Assembly (NCBI RefSeq): GCF_008014745.1
Contig: NZ_VPFD01000004.1
Span: 371,152 to 435,151, forward strand
DNA length: 64,000 nucleotides
Source of the DNA: Massilia arenae
GTDB lineage: Bacteria; Pseudomonadota; Gammaproteobacteria; Burkholderiales; Burkholderiaceae_D
Reading direction: 5' to 3'
How positions within the stretch are numbered: the first letter of the stretch is position 1; each line of letters opens with the position of its first letter. Both the position numbers and the translations under genes were made by a program. This document shows positions 39,885-49,445 of the stretch, piece after piece. The notes under the pieces were generated by a model. That model ran no database searches. It had not been told where the DNA came from and saw only the letters and a list, made by a program, of their open reading frames with translations.

Positions 39885-40709
39885 TCAGCCTGCGCTTCCT
39901 TCCAGCATTTCCCTCACTTCGCGCAGATAGCGCAGGCCCGCCAGGGCTCGGCTTCCATACCACGACATCATCTCGCCATCGACCAGCAGCACGGGAATCC
40001 CGATCTGCTTTTCCAGCGCGTCCGCGTGCGCCTCGGTAAACCGGTAAGGTTCGGTCGACAGCAGCACGGCGTCGAGCCCGTCCACCAGGGCTTCGGACCA
40101 GTCGAAACGGGGATAGCGGGCCGCCCCCAGTTCGGGCACGCGCCAGCCCAGTTCGGCCAGCATGGCGGCGATATACGTATCCTTCGACACGCTCATCCAC
40201 GGGTCTTGCCAGATGCAGTACAGGACCGTGCGCGCGGGACCGCGCGCCAGCGCGCGCAGCCGCGCCAGTTCATCCTCGAACTGCGCGCACCATAACGCGG
40301 CCTGCTCCCGGGCGCCAAAGATGCCGCCCATCAGCCGCGCCAGCGCCAGGTTGTCCTGCGGGACCAGCGGATGCGTGACCACCACGTGCGGCACGAACTG
40401 CGCCAGCGCATCGACGGTCGGCTTTTCGTTCTCGTCGATATTGACCACGACGTGGGTCGGGGCCAGCTTGCGGATCTTCTCGAGGTTGACGTCCTTGGTG
40501 CCGCCCACTTTGGGGATGTCCGCCACCACCGCCTTCGGGTGGATGCAGAAACCGGTGCGGCCGACCAGCCGCGATGCCAGGCCGAGGTCGCACAGCAGCT
40601 CGGTGATCGACGGCACCAGCGACACGATGCGCGCATCCGGGGCCAGCCGATGCGCGTGCCCAAGTGCATCAATGAGCACATCATCCAGCCAATTGTCAGA
40701 ATCACTCAT
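39885..40709 (-). CDS. Helical-backbone metal receptor, BtuF-like, without signal peptide
   Basis: 274 residues of the cobalamin/iron substrate-binding fold (PF01497). RIVSLVPSITELLCDLGL begins the first lobe near residue 28, VGGTKDVNLEKI and THVVVNIDENEKP follow, and the C-terminal lobe has WMSVSKDTYIAAML. Most relatives are periplasmic, but this one starts MSDSDNWLDD with no signal peptide, so it may act in the cytoplasm or have a start further upstream that I cannot see. No transporter genes are adjacent. Confidence 0.88.
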   Translation of the reverse strand: MSDSDNWLDDVLIDALGHAHRLAPDARIVSLVPSITELLCDLGLASRLVGRTGFCIHPKAVVADIPKVGGTKDVNLEKIRKLAPTHVVVNIDENEKPTVDALAQFVPHVVVTHPLVPQDNLALARLMGGIFGAREQAALWCAQFEDELARLRALARGPARTVLYCIWQDPWMSVSKDTYIAAMLAELGWRVPELGAARYPRFDWSEALVDGLDAVLLSTEPYRFTEAHADALEKQIGIPVLLVDGEMMSWYGSRALAGLRYLREVREMLEGSAG

Positions 40710-40823
40710 GCCGTCATGTCACCATTGTTGTTTAAGGCGCGCCGAATACGCATTCCAGGTCCGATAGGCTATCATTTCACCGCTGTAAGGACTCAACCTT
40801 ACGCGATTCGCTCGAGGCCCCAC

Positions 40824-41786
40824 TTGGAACACATCGGCACCTTCGGTGCTTCCCGTACCACCATCCGCGACCTGCACCTGTTTCGCGACGAGACCGACCC
40901 GGCCATCGCCGCGATGGTGGCTGGCTGCGCCGTCGTGCGCATGGCGCGCGGGCGCCGCATCGACGATGGCGGCCAGGCGCGCCTGTACATCGTGCTGTCG
41001 GGCGTGCTCGAGATCGCACCCGACGCCCATGCCGGCGACGAGGGCAACACCAGCCGCATCCTCCCGGGCGAGAGTGTCGGCGAACAGGCGGTGCTGGACG
41101 ACGCGCTGAACCTGGCGGCGATGACGGCGCTCGAGGACACCGAACTGCTGGTGATCGAATCCGATATGGTGTGGACGCTGATCGAGCGGTCGGGCGTACT
41201 GGCGCGTAACCTGTTGCGCCTGCTGTCCTTCCGCATCCGCGCCACCAACGCCCTGCTGCGCCGGCGCCAGAAGCTGGGCGAATTCTACCGCCAGCTCTCG
41301 CTCAACGACCCGCTCACGGGCCTGTACAACCGCGCCTGGCTCAACGAGATGCTGCCCAAGCTGGCGACGCGCGCGGCCACCGACGGCAGCTCGCTGTCGC
41401 TGGTGATGATCGACCTCGACCACTTCAAGCGCTTCAACGACACCCACGGCCACATCGCCGGCGACGCTGCGCTGGCCACCGCCGCGAGCGTGATCCGCGG
41501 CGCGCTCCGCCCATCCGACTTTGCGGTGCGCTATGGCGGCGAAGAGATGCTGGCCGTGCTGCCCGATACCACGCCGGACATGGCGACCGGCGTGGCCGAA
41601 CGCCTGTGCCGGCGCCTGCGCCTGGCCGTCGTGTTCCCCGATATGCGCCTGCCGCTGCCGCACCTGACCGGCTCCTTCGGCGTGGCCAGCCTGCTGCCCG
41701 GAGGCGACGAGCGCAGCCTGCTGGCGGCGGCCGACGCCGCCCTGTACCGCGCCAAGGAAGCGGGACGGGACCGCGTCTGCGCCTGA
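40824..41786 (+). CDS. cNMP-binding domain plus GGDEF diguanylate cyclase, TTG start
   Basis: 320 residues from TTG 40824, which has GAGG 6 bases before it. Residues 10-140 are a cyclic-nucleotide-binding-type beta roll (LYIVLSGVLEI, ILPGESVGEQAVLDD, TELLVIESD). The GGDEF domain follows (about 155-318), with DPLTGLYNRAWL and DLDHFKRFND. The active-site loop reads GGEEM instead of GGDEF/GGEEF. The first four positions are intact, so it may still make c-di-GMP. There is no RxxD inhibitory site just before the loop. Confidence 0.9.
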   Translation: MEHIGTFGASRTTIRDLHLFRDETDPAIAAMVAGCAVVRMARGRRIDDGGQARLYIVLSGVLEIAPDAHAGDEGNTSRILPGESVGEQAVLDDALNLAAMTALEDTELLVIESDMVWTLIERSGVLARNLLRLLSFRIRATNALLRRRQKLGEFYRQLSLNDPLTGLYNRAWLNEMLPKLATRAATDGSSLSLVMIDLDHFKRFNDTHGHIAGDAALATAASVIRGALRPSDFAVRYGGEEMLAVLPDTTPDMATGVAERLCRRLRLAVVFPDMRLPLPHLTGSFGVASLLPGGDERSLLAAADAALYRAKEAGRDRVCA

Positions 41787-41882
41787 CGCAATGGCCCGGA
41801 CCTTTGCCGCCGGTCGTGACTGTTCCGCGCGGATGTGCCACCATGCCGGTTGACGCCGTGACGGCAGCCTTTATAACAATAC

Positions 41883-43328
41883 ATGAGCACGCATACCTTC
41901 CTCTGGCACGACTATGAAACCTTCGGCGCAGTGCCGCGCCGCGACCGCCCGGCCCAGTTCGCCGCGATCCGCACCGACGCCGACCTCAACGAGATCGGCG
42001 AGCCGATCATGCTGTACTGCCAGCCGGCCAACGACTTCCTGCCCGACCCGCAATCCTGCCTGATCACCGGCATCACCCCGCAGCACTGCCTCGAACAGGG
42101 CGTGCCCGAGCACGAATTCGCGCGCCATATCGAAGCCGCCTTCAGCGAGCCGGGCACGATCGGCGTCGGCTACAACACGATCCGCTTCGACGACGAGGTA
42201 ACCCGCTTCCTGTTCTGGCGCAACCTGATCGATCCGTATGCGCGCGAGTGGCAGCACAACTGCGGCCGCTGGGACCTGCTCGACGTAGTGCGCATGGTGT
42301 ACGCGCTGCGCCCGGAAGGCATCGAATGGCCGACCCGCGAAGACGGCAAGCCGAGCTTCAGGCTGGAACACCTGAGCGCCGCCAACGGCCTGGCCCACGA
42401 AGCGGCGCACGATGCGCTGTCCGACGTGCGCGCCACCATCGCGCTGGCGCGCCTGATCCGCGCCAAGCAGCCGCGCCTGTTCGACTTCTGCCTCGAGCTG
42501 CGCCGCAAGGACCGCGTCGCCAGCGAGATGGGACTGCACCTCGACCCGGGCCAGCGCCAGCCTTTCCTGCACGTGTCCGGCATGTTCCCGGTGGAGTACG
42601 GCTGCCTGGGCCTGGTCTATCCGCTGGCCCAGCATCCGACCAACAAGAACGAAGTGCTGGTCTGGGACTGCCGCCACGACCCGTCCGAACTGTTCGCGCT
42701 CGACGCCGACACCATCCGCACCCGCATGTACACGCGCGCGAGCGAACTGCCCGAAGGCGTGACCCGGCTGCCGATCAAGAGCGTTCACTTGAACAAATCG
42801 CCGATGCTGGTCGGGAACCTCAAGACCCTGCGGCCCGAGCTGGCCACGCGCTGGGACATCGACCTGGAGCGCGGCCGCGCGCACGCCGCGCTGGCGGCCG
42901 GTGGGCCGGACATGCGAGCGATCTGGGCCCAGGTGCTGGCCAAACCCGGTGCGGGCGAAGCGGTGGACGTCGACGAAGACCTGTACGGCGGCTTCGTCAG
43001 CCGCGACGACCGCCGCCAGCTGGAGTCGCTGCGCATGCAGAAGCCCGAGGCGCTGGCAAAGCGCGTCAGCTTCGAGGACGAGCGCCTCAACGAACTCTTG
43101 TTCCGCTATCGCGCGCGCAACTTCCCGCACACGCTATCGGAAGACGAGATGCAGTTGTGGGAAGCGCACCGCGCTGCGCGGCTGTTCGAAGGCGCGCATG
43201 GGGCGCGCACGGTGGACCAGCTGTTTACCGAGATCGATGCGCTGTCGGAGACGGCGGACGAGCGCGCCGAGGAGATTCTTGGGGCGCTGTACGACTATGC
43301 GGAGTCGATTGTGCCGGATCGGTATTGA
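41883..43328 (+). CDS. sbcB: Exodeoxyribonuclease I
   Basis: 481 residues, the usual ExoI length. DnaQ-type 3'-5' exonuclease domain at the N-terminus with motif I (WHDYETFG, residues 8-15), motif II (GYNTIRFDDEV, near 97) and motif III (HDALSDVRATI, near 178). The SH3-like and helical C-terminal domains follow, ending FRYRARNFPHTL. It degrades single-stranded DNA in recombination and repair. It stands alone. Confidence 0.97.
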   Translation: MSTHTFLWHDYETFGAVPRRDRPAQFAAIRTDADLNEIGEPIMLYCQPANDFLPDPQSCLITGITPQHCLEQGVPEHEFARHIEAAFSEPGTIGVGYNTIRFDDEVTRFLFWRNLIDPYAREWQHNCGRWDLLDVVRMVYALRPEGIEWPTREDGKPSFRLEHLSAANGLAHEAAHDALSDVRATIALARLIRAKQPRLFDFCLELRRKDRVASEMGLHLDPGQRQPFLHVSGMFPVEYGCLGLVYPLAQHPTNKNEVLVWDCRHDPSELFALDADTIRTRMYTRASELPEGVTRLPIKSVHLNKSPMLVGNLKTLRPELATRWDIDLERGRAHAALAAGGPDMRAIWAQVLAKPGAGEAVDVDEDLYGGFVSRDDRRQLESLRMQKPEALAKRVSFEDERLNELLFRYRARNFPHTLSEDEMQLWEAHRAARLFEGAHGARTVDQLFTEIDALSETADERAEEILGALYDYAESIVPDRY

Positions 43329-43347
43329 GCTGGGGGCTGCCCTAATG

Positions 43348-43460
43348 ACTTGGGTTCCCGCCTCCGCGGGAACGACGTTGTTGGAGTGTGGGGTGAGCGT
43401 TGGCTTCAACTTCGACCACTCCACTCGGCACGTCGTTCCCGCGAAGGCGGGAACCTAAGT
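43348..43460. repeat. Palindromic repeat C with 31-bp inverted arms
   Basis: The arms at 43348-43378 and 43430-43460 are inverted copies with two mismatches (core TTCCCGCCTCCGCGGGAA). The 51-base spacer has GGAGTG..CACTCC as a second dyad. It is the same family as repeats A and B. It sits between the converging sbcB and pyrF genes and could act as their terminator. Confidence 0.85.
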
Positions 43461-43480
43461 ACTCAAGCTCCGCCGCGCTA

Positions 43481-44305
43481 TCAACCGTGGCGATGCGCGT
43501 TGATCGCATCGCGCGTCTCGCGCGCCACGCGCCGCGCCGCCGCCGCGAAATCCTCACCCTCCTGCGGCGTCGCATACAGGATCGCGCGCGACGAATTGAT
43601 CATCATGCCCGCGCCATCCGCCGTGCGGCCCGCCTTGACGGTCGCCTCGACGTCGCCGCCCTGGGCGCCCACGCCCGGGATCAGCAGCGGCATATCGCCG
43701 ATCAGCTTGCGCACCTGCGCGATCTCGTCCGGGAAGGTCGCCCCCACCACCAGCGCGCACTGGCCGTTGCGGTTCCATTTTTCGGCGACCAGCTGGGCCA
43801 CGTGCTGGTATAGCGGGCGGCCCGCCACGTCCAGGAACTGCAGGTCGGAACCGCCCGCGTTCGAGGTCCGGCACAGCACGATCACGCCGCGGTCCGGCCA
43901 TTCCATATACGGTTCGACCGAATCGAAGCCCATGTAGGGGCTGACCGTCACCGCGTCGGCGCCATAGCGCTCGAAGGCTTCACGCGCGTACTGGTGGGCG
44001 GTGGCGCCGATGTCGCCGCGCTTGGCGTCCAGCACCAGCGGGATGTGCGGGTAAGTGGCACGCAGGTAGGCGCAGATTTCTTCCAGCTGGTCTTCGGCGC
44101 CGAGGGCGGCGAAATAGGCGATCTGCGGCTTGAAGGCGCAGGCCAGGTCGGCGGTGGCGTCGATGATGGCCTTGCAGAACTGGACGATGGCGTCCGGCTG
44201 GCCTTGCAGATGGGCTGGCAGGCGCGCCAGGTCCGGGTCGAGGCCGACGCACAGCAGCGAATCGTTGCTGGCCCATGCGGCGGAAAGTTTGTTGATGAAA
44301 TTCAC
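43481..44305 (-). CDS. pyrF: Orotidine 5'-phosphate decarboxylase
   Basis: Last step of de novo UMP synthesis, cytoplasmic. The GTG at 44305 has AAGGGGCTAGAG in front and gives 274 residues (type 2 OMP decarboxylase). [11 protein letters not shown] is near residue 21, the catalytic DAKRGDIG near 82-89, [12 protein letters not shown] at mid-protein, and [10 protein letters not shown] near 218. It is convergent with sbcB. Confidence 0.97.
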   Translation of the reverse strand: MNFINKLSAAWASNDSLLCVGLDPDLARLPAHLQGQPDAIVQFCKAIIDATADLACAFKPQIAYFAALGAEDQLEEICAYLRATYPHIPLVLDAKRGDIGATAHQYAREAFERYGADAVTVSPYMGFDSVEPYMEWPDRGVIVLCRTSNAGGSDLQFLDVAGRPLYQHVAQLVAEKWNRNGQCALVVGATFPDEIAQVRKLIGDMPLLIPGVGAQGGDVEATVKAGRTADGAGMMINSSRAILYATPQEGEDFAAAARRVARETRDAINAHRHG

Positions 44306-44454
44306 CTCTAGCCCCTTGTATCTTTGTAAATGCAAACCCATTATTGTACCTGCCGGCGGTCCATCGCCGCCAGTCGGCGCCCGCCCGGACGCCCAAGCAT
44401 GTCTGTTTCAGGTATATTTTGATCATTCGACAACTTGTACACACAAACATCATC

Positions 44455-45066
44455 ATGACCAATTCCTTCTTCTATCGCTGGACCCGTCTTCTCGGCGGCG
44501 CCGTCCTGGCCGGCGCCCTGCTGTCCGGCTGCGGCTACAACGACTTCCAGACCAAGGACGAGGCCACCAAGGCGGCATGGAGCGAAGTGGTGAACCAGTA
44601 CCAGCGCCGCGCCGACCTGATCCCGAACCTGGTCAACACCGTCAAGGGCTATGCCTCGCACGAAAGCGCCACGCTCGAAGCAGTGACCCGCGCCCGCGCT
44701 CAGGCCACCAGCTTCCAGATCACGCCCGAGGTGCTGAACAACCCTGAGGCCTTCCAGAAGTTCCAGCAGGTGCAGGGCGAGCTGTCGGGCGCCCTGTCGC
44801 GCCTGATGATGGTCTCTGAAAAATACCCCGACCTGAAGGCCGATACGAGCTTCCGCGACCTGCAGTCGCAGCTGGAAGGCACGGAAAACCGCATCACGGT
44901 GGCGCGCCAGCGCTATATCGCCTCGGTCCAGGATTACAACGTGACCGTGCGCCAGTTCCCCAAGAACTTGACGGCGATGGTGTTTGGCTATGAGACCAAG
45001 CCCTCGTTCACCGTCGAGAACGAGAAGGCGATTTCGACCGCCCCGACGGTCGACTTCGGCAAGTAA
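44455..45066 (+). CDS. lemA: LemA family lipoprotein
   Basis: 203 residues from ATG 44455. The signal peptide ends in lipobox LLSGC. The LemA fold is a long helical bundle with the family motif EVVNQYQRRADLIPNLVNTVKGYA (residues 46-69) and the RQFPKNLTAMVFGY block near the C-terminus. Role not settled; it is regularly found beside TPM-domain genes, as here (next gene 6 bases on). Confidence 0.95.
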   Translation: MTNSFFYRWTRLLGGAVLAGALLSGCGYNDFQTKDEATKAAWSEVVNQYQRRADLIPNLVNTVKGYASHESATLEAVTRARAQATSFQITPEVLNNPEAFQKFQQVQGELSGALSRLMMVSEKYPDLKADTSFRDLQSQLEGTENRITVARQRYIASVQDYNVTVRQFPKNLTAMVFGYETKPSFTVENEKAISTAPTVDFGK

Positions 45067-45072
45067 GCCGGC

Positions 45073-45900
45073 ATGACCGCACTGTCGCGTTTCTTCTGCA
45101 TCCTGCTGCTGGCGCTCCTGACCGGTGCGCCGGCTTTCGCCCAGCTGCAGCCGGTGCCGACGCTGACCACGCGCGTCACCGACCAGGCAGGCATGCTAGA
45201 CGCCGCCCAGCGCCAGCGCCTGGAAGCCGTGCTGGCCGACTATGAGGCCAAGACCGGCAGCCAGATCGCCGTGCTGCTGGTGAAGTCGACCGAGCCCGAG
45301 GCGATCGAGCAGTACAGCATTCGCGTCACCGATGCCTGGAAGCTGGGTCGCAAGGGCGTCGACGATGGCGTGCTGCTGCTGGTGGCGCGGGATAATCCGT
45401 CGTCACTGCGCCGCCTGCGCATCGAGGCCGGGCGCGGCGTGCAGGGCGTGCTGACCGACGCCCAATCGAAACGCATCCTGCAGGACGTGATCGCGCCGCA
45501 CTTCCGGCAAGAACACTATTATGAGGGCCTGGTCGCCGGCGTCGGCGCCATCGCCACCCTGCTCAACCAGGAAGCCTTCCCGGCGCCGCCACCGCAGCAA
45601 CAGCAGCGCCAGGCGGCGAGCGACGGTGGCTTCCCGCTGTGGGCGATCTTCCTGATCATCATCGGCGCCTCCATGCTGCGCTCGGTGTTCCGGCCACGCC
45701 GCGGACGCACCATCGGCACCCGCCGCGGCCAGTCGCACTGGGGCAGCGCCACCACCGGCTTCGTCCTCGGCAACATCATCGGCAATATGAGCCGCGGCGG
45801 TGGCGGCGGTTTCGGCAGCAGCGGCGGTGGCTTCGGCGGCGGCGGCTTTTCGGGCGGCGGTGGCAGCTTCGACGGCGGCGGCGCCTCGGGAGACTGGTAA
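45073..45900 (+). CDS. TPM-domain membrane protein, YgcG-like
   Basis: 275 residues: signal peptide (to GAPAFAQ, near 23), an exported TPM domain (about 35-160, with VTDQAGMLDAAQRQRLE and GRKGVDDGVLLLVARD), a membrane helix near 188-205, then a Gly/Ser-rich cytoplasmic or periplasmic tail ending GGGASGDW. Such proteins are of the family once called TLP18.3/Psb32. It is second in a lemA-TPM-TPM set; its stop overlaps the next start as TAATG. Confidence 0.92.
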   Translation: MTALSRFFCILLLALLTGAPAFAQLQPVPTLTTRVTDQAGMLDAAQRQRLEAVLADYEAKTGSQIAVLLVKSTEPEAIEQYSIRVTDAWKLGRKGVDDGVLLLVARDNPSSLRRLRIEAGRGVQGVLTDAQSKRILQDVIAPHFRQEHYYEGLVAGVGAIATLLNQEAFPAPPPQQQQRQAASDGGFPLWAIFLIIIGASMLRSVFRPRRGRTIGTRRGQSHWGSATTGFVLGNIIGNMSRGGGGGFGSSGGGFGGGGFSGGGGSFDGGGASGDW

Positions 45901-46412
45901 TGGGATCGATGACACACAAGATGCGCCGCGCCTGGCGCCACTGGAAGAGCAGCGCGAGCGAAGCGAAACAGGCCTTCCCCGATACGACCCTGGACGCGAT
46001 CGCCGAGGCGATCGACCTGGGCGAACAGACCCACCGCGGCGAGGTGCGCCTGATCGTCGAGAAGGCACTGCCTTTCGAGGCGGCCTGGGAAGGCGTCACC
46101 AACCGCCAGCGCGCGATCGCGCTGTTCGCCGACTATGGCGTGTGGGACACCGAAGACAATTGCGGTGTGCTGATCTACGTGAACCTGGCCGAGCACAAGA
46201 TCGACATCGTGGCCGACCGCGGCATCGACCGCAAGATCGACGCCGCCACCTGGCAGGCCGTGTGCCGCACCATGACCGAGGGTTTCAGGCAGGGCAGCTT
46301 CCATGAAGCGACCCTGGCGGCGGTCAAGCAGGTCAACGAGCTGCTGCGCCAGCACTTCCCGGCCAGCGGCGAGCGGCCGAACGAGCTGCCGGACCGGCCG
46401 CTCATGCTGTAG
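45900..46412 (+). CDS. TPM-domain protein, cytoplasmic form
   Basis: 170 residues from ATG 45900 (TAATG overlap); ATG 45909 is an alternative. It has no signal peptide. A short basic lead (KMRRAWRHWKSS) precedes the TPM domain, with IAEAIDLGEQTHRGEVRLIVE, VWDTEDNCGVLIYVNLAEHKIDIVADRGI and WQAVCRTMTEGF. This is a typical third member of the lemA set. Its last 11 bases overlap the convergent membrane-protein gene. Confidence 0.92.
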   Translation: MGSMTHKMRRAWRHWKSSASEAKQAFPDTTLDAIAEAIDLGEQTHRGEVRLIVEKALPFEAAWEGVTNRQRAIALFADYGVWDTEDNCGVLIYVNLAEHKIDIVADRGIDRKIDAATWQAVCRTMTEGFRQGSFHEATLAAVKQVNELLRQHFPASGERPNELPDRPLML

Positions 46413-47019
46413 TCGTCCGATCCTGCGTCCCTTCCTGCGGCTCGTCCAGCCATTCGCGCGCCAGGGCGTCGACTTCGGCCAGCTCGGCCTTCATGCGGCG
46501 CGCCTTGTCGCGCGCCCACAGCAAGCCGCCAGCCAATAGCATTGTCACCACCGCCGTACTCCACGTGGCCGACCAGGCGTCGCGCGCCGTGAATAGGGTG
46601 ATGAATGGGGCCGGTAGCATGGGGAAGGTCGTCCAGCGCGTCAGTCGCACCAGGCGCAGGCTCAGCAAGGCGCGGCGGCGGCGCAGCCCAAGCCAGTCGC
46701 GCAGGCTGGCGCCCGCCGGCTCGCGCAATGCGGCCAGGCGGGTCCAGGTGAAGCTGATCATCACCACGACCATGAACAACAGGAAGTACACCCACCACAG
46801 CAGCATGTAGCCGTTGGCCGTCGCCCGCGGCCAGTCCCGCACCAGCATCACCACAGCCACCAGCGCCAGCGCCCACTCGCCGGCAATCGTCCATAGGATC
46901 AGATGGCGCTGGCGCCGCGCACGCGCGATCATCGCCGTCACGTCCGGCATCGGCGGAGCCGCCGGCGCATCCGCGCCCCAGGCATCCTGCAGCCTCGCCC
47001 ATTCATCCGCATCGTTCAT
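46402..47019 (-). CDS. Membrane protein paired with an ECF sigma factor; possible anti-sigma
   Basis: 205 residues. The first 40 are soluble (DEWARLQDAWGAD, then DVTAMIARARRQR); then two membrane helices (about 42-60 and 68-90), a linker, a further hydrophobic pair (about 130-165) and a charged tail. The start overlaps the sigma stop by 4 bases. The position and the short soluble N-terminus fit a membrane anti-sigma factor, but the sequence does not match the ZAS family, so this is inferred. Confidence 0.8.
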   Translation of the reverse strand: MNDADEWARLQDAWGADAPAAPPMPDVTAMIARARRQRHLILWTIAGEWALALVAVVMLVRDWPRATANGYMLLWWVYFLLFMVVVMISFTWTRLAALREPAGASLRDWLGLRRRRALLSLRLVRLTRWTTFPMLPAPFITLFTARDAWSATWSTAVVTMLLAGGLLWARDKARRMKAELAEVDALAREWLDEPQEGTQDRTTTA

Positions 47020-47528
47020 CGTTCCTCCAGCCTTTCCTTGAGCGCAGCCTTGGCGCGGTTCAGGCGCACGCCGACATTATTCACCGAGATGCCGAGCAGC
47101 TGCGCGATCTCTTCATAGGACATGCCTTCCAGTGCCAGCAGCACCAGCTGGCGCTGCCCCACCGGCAACTGGCGCAATGCCGCCAACAGGCGTTGCTGCT
47201 GCTGGTTCAGGCCGGCCAGGGCTTCCGGCCCCGGCTGCTGGTCGGCCCATTCTTCGTCCAGCTCCTCGTGCTGCGGCTGCGCCACCGCGCGCATCACATG
47301 GCTGGCACAGCGCCGGTGCGCGACGCCGACCACATAGGTCTTGATGCTCGATTCGCCGCGAAAGGCCGGCAAGGCCTGCCACACGGCGAGCATGATGTCC
47401 TGCACCAGGTCGTCACGCGCGTGGCGGTTGCGCTCGAAGCTGGCGGCGAAGCGCACCAGCATGCCGCCATGCTCGGCCATCAGGCGCTTGAACTCGCGCT
47501 CGAACTCGATATCCTGCGAGCCTGCCAT
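47016..47528 (-). CDS. ECF RNA polymerase sigma factor
   Basis: 170 residues from ATG 47528, which overlaps the upstream stop as TGATG. Region 2: LVRFAASFERNRHARDDLVQDIMLAVWQALPAF (about 24-56), and KTYVVGVAHRRCASHV. Region 4: LPVGQRQLVLLALEGMSYEEIAQLLGISVNNVGVRLNRAKAAL (near 115-160). It is the fourth gene of an operon behind a hydrolase and an ABC transporter. Confidence 0.94.
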   Translation of the reverse strand: MAGSQDIEFEREFKRLMAEHGGMLVRFAASFERNRHARDDLVQDIMLAVWQALPAFRGESSIKTYVVGVAHRRCASHVMRAVAQPQHEELDEEWADQQPGPEALAGLNQQQQRLLAALRQLPVGQRQLVLLALEGMSYEEIAQLLGISVNNVGVRLNRAKAALKERLEER

Positions 47529-48706
47529 CACAGCCCGAATACAAAGCCTTCGCTGCCCAGGCGCCGGCTGCCGAAAGCGATCAGCAAGGCGGTAGCGCCA
47601 AGGCAGCCGGCCACCGACAGCGCCAGCATCTGCGGCGCCGGCGCTCCGCCGCTCACCAGCGCGCCCAGCTGCGCGTGCTGGCTGAACAGCGGCAACAGGT
47701 GGGCGGCAGGCGGGGACGCGGCCCCGATCTTTTCCACCATCAGCAGCATCGGCGCCAGTTGCAGCAGGTTCAGGTAGATCTGGCCTTCCTTGTGGGTACG
47801 GGCGTGCAGCGCCACCACGCATTGCAGGGCGCCCACCAGCAGCGCCAGCGGCAACAGGATCAGCAGCATCTGCGCCTGCATCGCCGCGTCCGGCGCGAAG
47901 GCCATGCCCACTTCGTACAGCGGCAGGCGCTCGAGGGCGACCACCGACAGCAGGAGCGCGGCGGCGCTGCTCACATAGCCGAACAGCGAGGCAGTCAGCA
48001 ATTTACCGATGAACAGCGTACCGGGCGCCACCGGCTGCGCCAATAAAGCCTCGAGCGAGCGCCGTTCGCGTTCGCCGCCGGTCGCGTCCAGCGCCACATG
48101 CGAGCCGCCGACGAACAGGCCGAGCAGCCAGAACAGCGGCAAAGCGCCCAGCACCAGCGCCGTGCGGCCGCCCTGCCCGCCCATGTCGCGCAGCTCGAGA
48201 CGCAGGGCGCCGGCTCGATCCGGCGCCATGCCGGCGCCCAGCAGGCGCTGCCCGGACAGCTGGGCGCCATAGGCAGAAACCAGGGCTTGCACGCGCTGGG
48301 CCTGGCGCCGCGCGTCGTTATTGGACATATCGGCCCACAGGGCCAGCGTGGCCGCGCGTCCCCGCGCCAGATCGCGCGGGGACGCGGTCGGCACCTCGAG
48401 CACGACGGCGCCGGGCAAGCGTGCGAGCAGGCTGTCCGGGGCCTCCTCGCTCGCCTGCAGCGTGACCCCGGCGGCTTCCAGGTGACGCACGAGTCCCGGC
48501 GCGTGAGCGGCGCCGACCAGGTGCAGGGGCCGTCCGCCGGCATCGACCTCGGACGCGATCAGCGCCTTGAGCACGCCCGCCAGCACGAAGGGGCCGAGCA
48601 GCGCGAACAGCAGGCCGGCCATCATCGAGCGGCGGTCGCGCACGGCGTCCATCACCTCTTTCGACACCACAATCCACAAACTCTCAACGAATTTTTCACG
48701 TCTCAT
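47528..48706 (-). CDS. ABC transporter permease, NatB-like
   Basis: 392 residues. A cytoplasmic N-terminal helix (VVSKEVMDAVRDRRSM) typical of ABC-2 permeases precedes the first membrane helix (33-50). A large extracytoplasmic loop (50-180) follows, then five or so helices (about 182-390). The pattern matches NatB/YhaP proteins that export Na+ or peptides. The start overlaps the ATPase stop by 4 bases. Confidence 0.9.
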   Translation of the reverse strand: MRREKFVESLWIVVSKEVMDAVRDRRSMMAGLLFALLGPFVLAGVLKALIASEVDAGGRPLHLVGAAHAPGLVRHLEAAGVTLQASEEAPDSLLARLPGAVVLEVPTASPRDLARGRAATLALWADMSNNDARRQAQRVQALVSAYGAQLSGQRLLGAGMAPDRAGALRLELRDMGGQGGRTALVLGALPLFWLLGLFVGGSHVALDATGGERERRSLEALLAQPVAPGTLFIGKLLTASLFGYVSSAAALLLSVVALERLPLYEVGMAFAPDAAMQAQMLLILLPLALLVGALQCVVALHARTHKEGQIYLNLLQLAPMLLMVEKIGAASPPAAHLLPLFSQHAQLGALVSGGAPAPQMLALSVAGCLGATALLIAFGSRRLGSEGFVFGL

Positions 48707-49437
48707 GCCGCAATCCCCTCATCGCTGCCGATCACTTCCACGAAAGCCTGCTCCAGACCGCTGCTGCCGGTCTGCGCCAGCAGCGCCGGCGTCGTCCCCG
48801 CAAAACGCACCCGGCCGGCCGCCAGCACCACCACCTGGTCGCACAGCTGGGCCGCTTCTTGCATCACGTGGGTCGACAGCAGCACCGCCGCGCCACGCGA
48901 ACGCGCCCGCACCAGGGCCTCGCGCACGGCGCGCGTGCTCATCACGTCCAGGCCGCGCGTGGGCTCGTCCAGCACCAGCACGGCAGGATCATGCAGCAAG
49001 GCGCGCGCCAGCGCCACCTTGATGCGCTGGCCGGCCGAAAATCCCTTGCAGGCGCGCCCTGCTTCGGCCTCCAGTCCCACCTCCTGGACCACGCGCTCGA
49101 TGGCGCGTTCGAGCATCGCGCCGCGCATGCCGTGCAGGCGGCCGAAGTAGCGCAGGTGGTCGCGCGGCGTGAGCCGCTCATAGAGCCCGAATTCATCGGT
49201 GACGATGCCGAGCCGGCGCCGCGCGGCGAGCGGCGCGCGCGTCACGTCGATGCCGTCGATGGCGACCGTGCCGCTGTCCGGCGCCAGCAGGCCATACAGG
49301 ATGCGCAGGCAGGTCGACTTGCCGGCGCCGTTGGGGCCTAGCAGCGCGGTGATGGTGCCGGGCCGCGCGGTGAAGCTCACCTCATCCAGGGCCTGCAAGG
49401 CCTGGAAGCGCTTGCCGATATTGTTCACGACGATCAT
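48703..49437 (-). CDS. ABC transporter ATP-binding protein, NatA-like
   Basis: 244 residues from ATG 49437; upstream frame discarded. Walker A is GPNGAGKST (near residue 35), the signature is FSAGQRIKVALARALL (near 133-148), and Walker B is VLVLDEPTRGLD (near 155). The switch His is in LSTHVMQEA. It energises the neighbouring NatB-like permease. The hydrolase gene upstream ends 8 bases before it. Confidence 0.95.
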   Translation of the reverse strand: MIVVNNIGKRFQALQALDEVSFTARPGTITALLGPNGAGKSTCLRILYGLLAPDSGTVAIDGIDVTRAPLAARRRLGIVTDEFGLYERLTPRDHLRYFGRLHGMRGAMLERAIERVVQEVGLEAEAGRACKGFSAGQRIKVALARALLHDPAVLVLDEPTRGLDVMSTRAVREALVRARSRGAAVLLSTHVMQEAAQLCDQVVVLAAGRVRFAGTTPALLAQTGSSGLEQAFVEVIGSDEGIAA

Positions 49438-49445
49438 GGTGCTCC

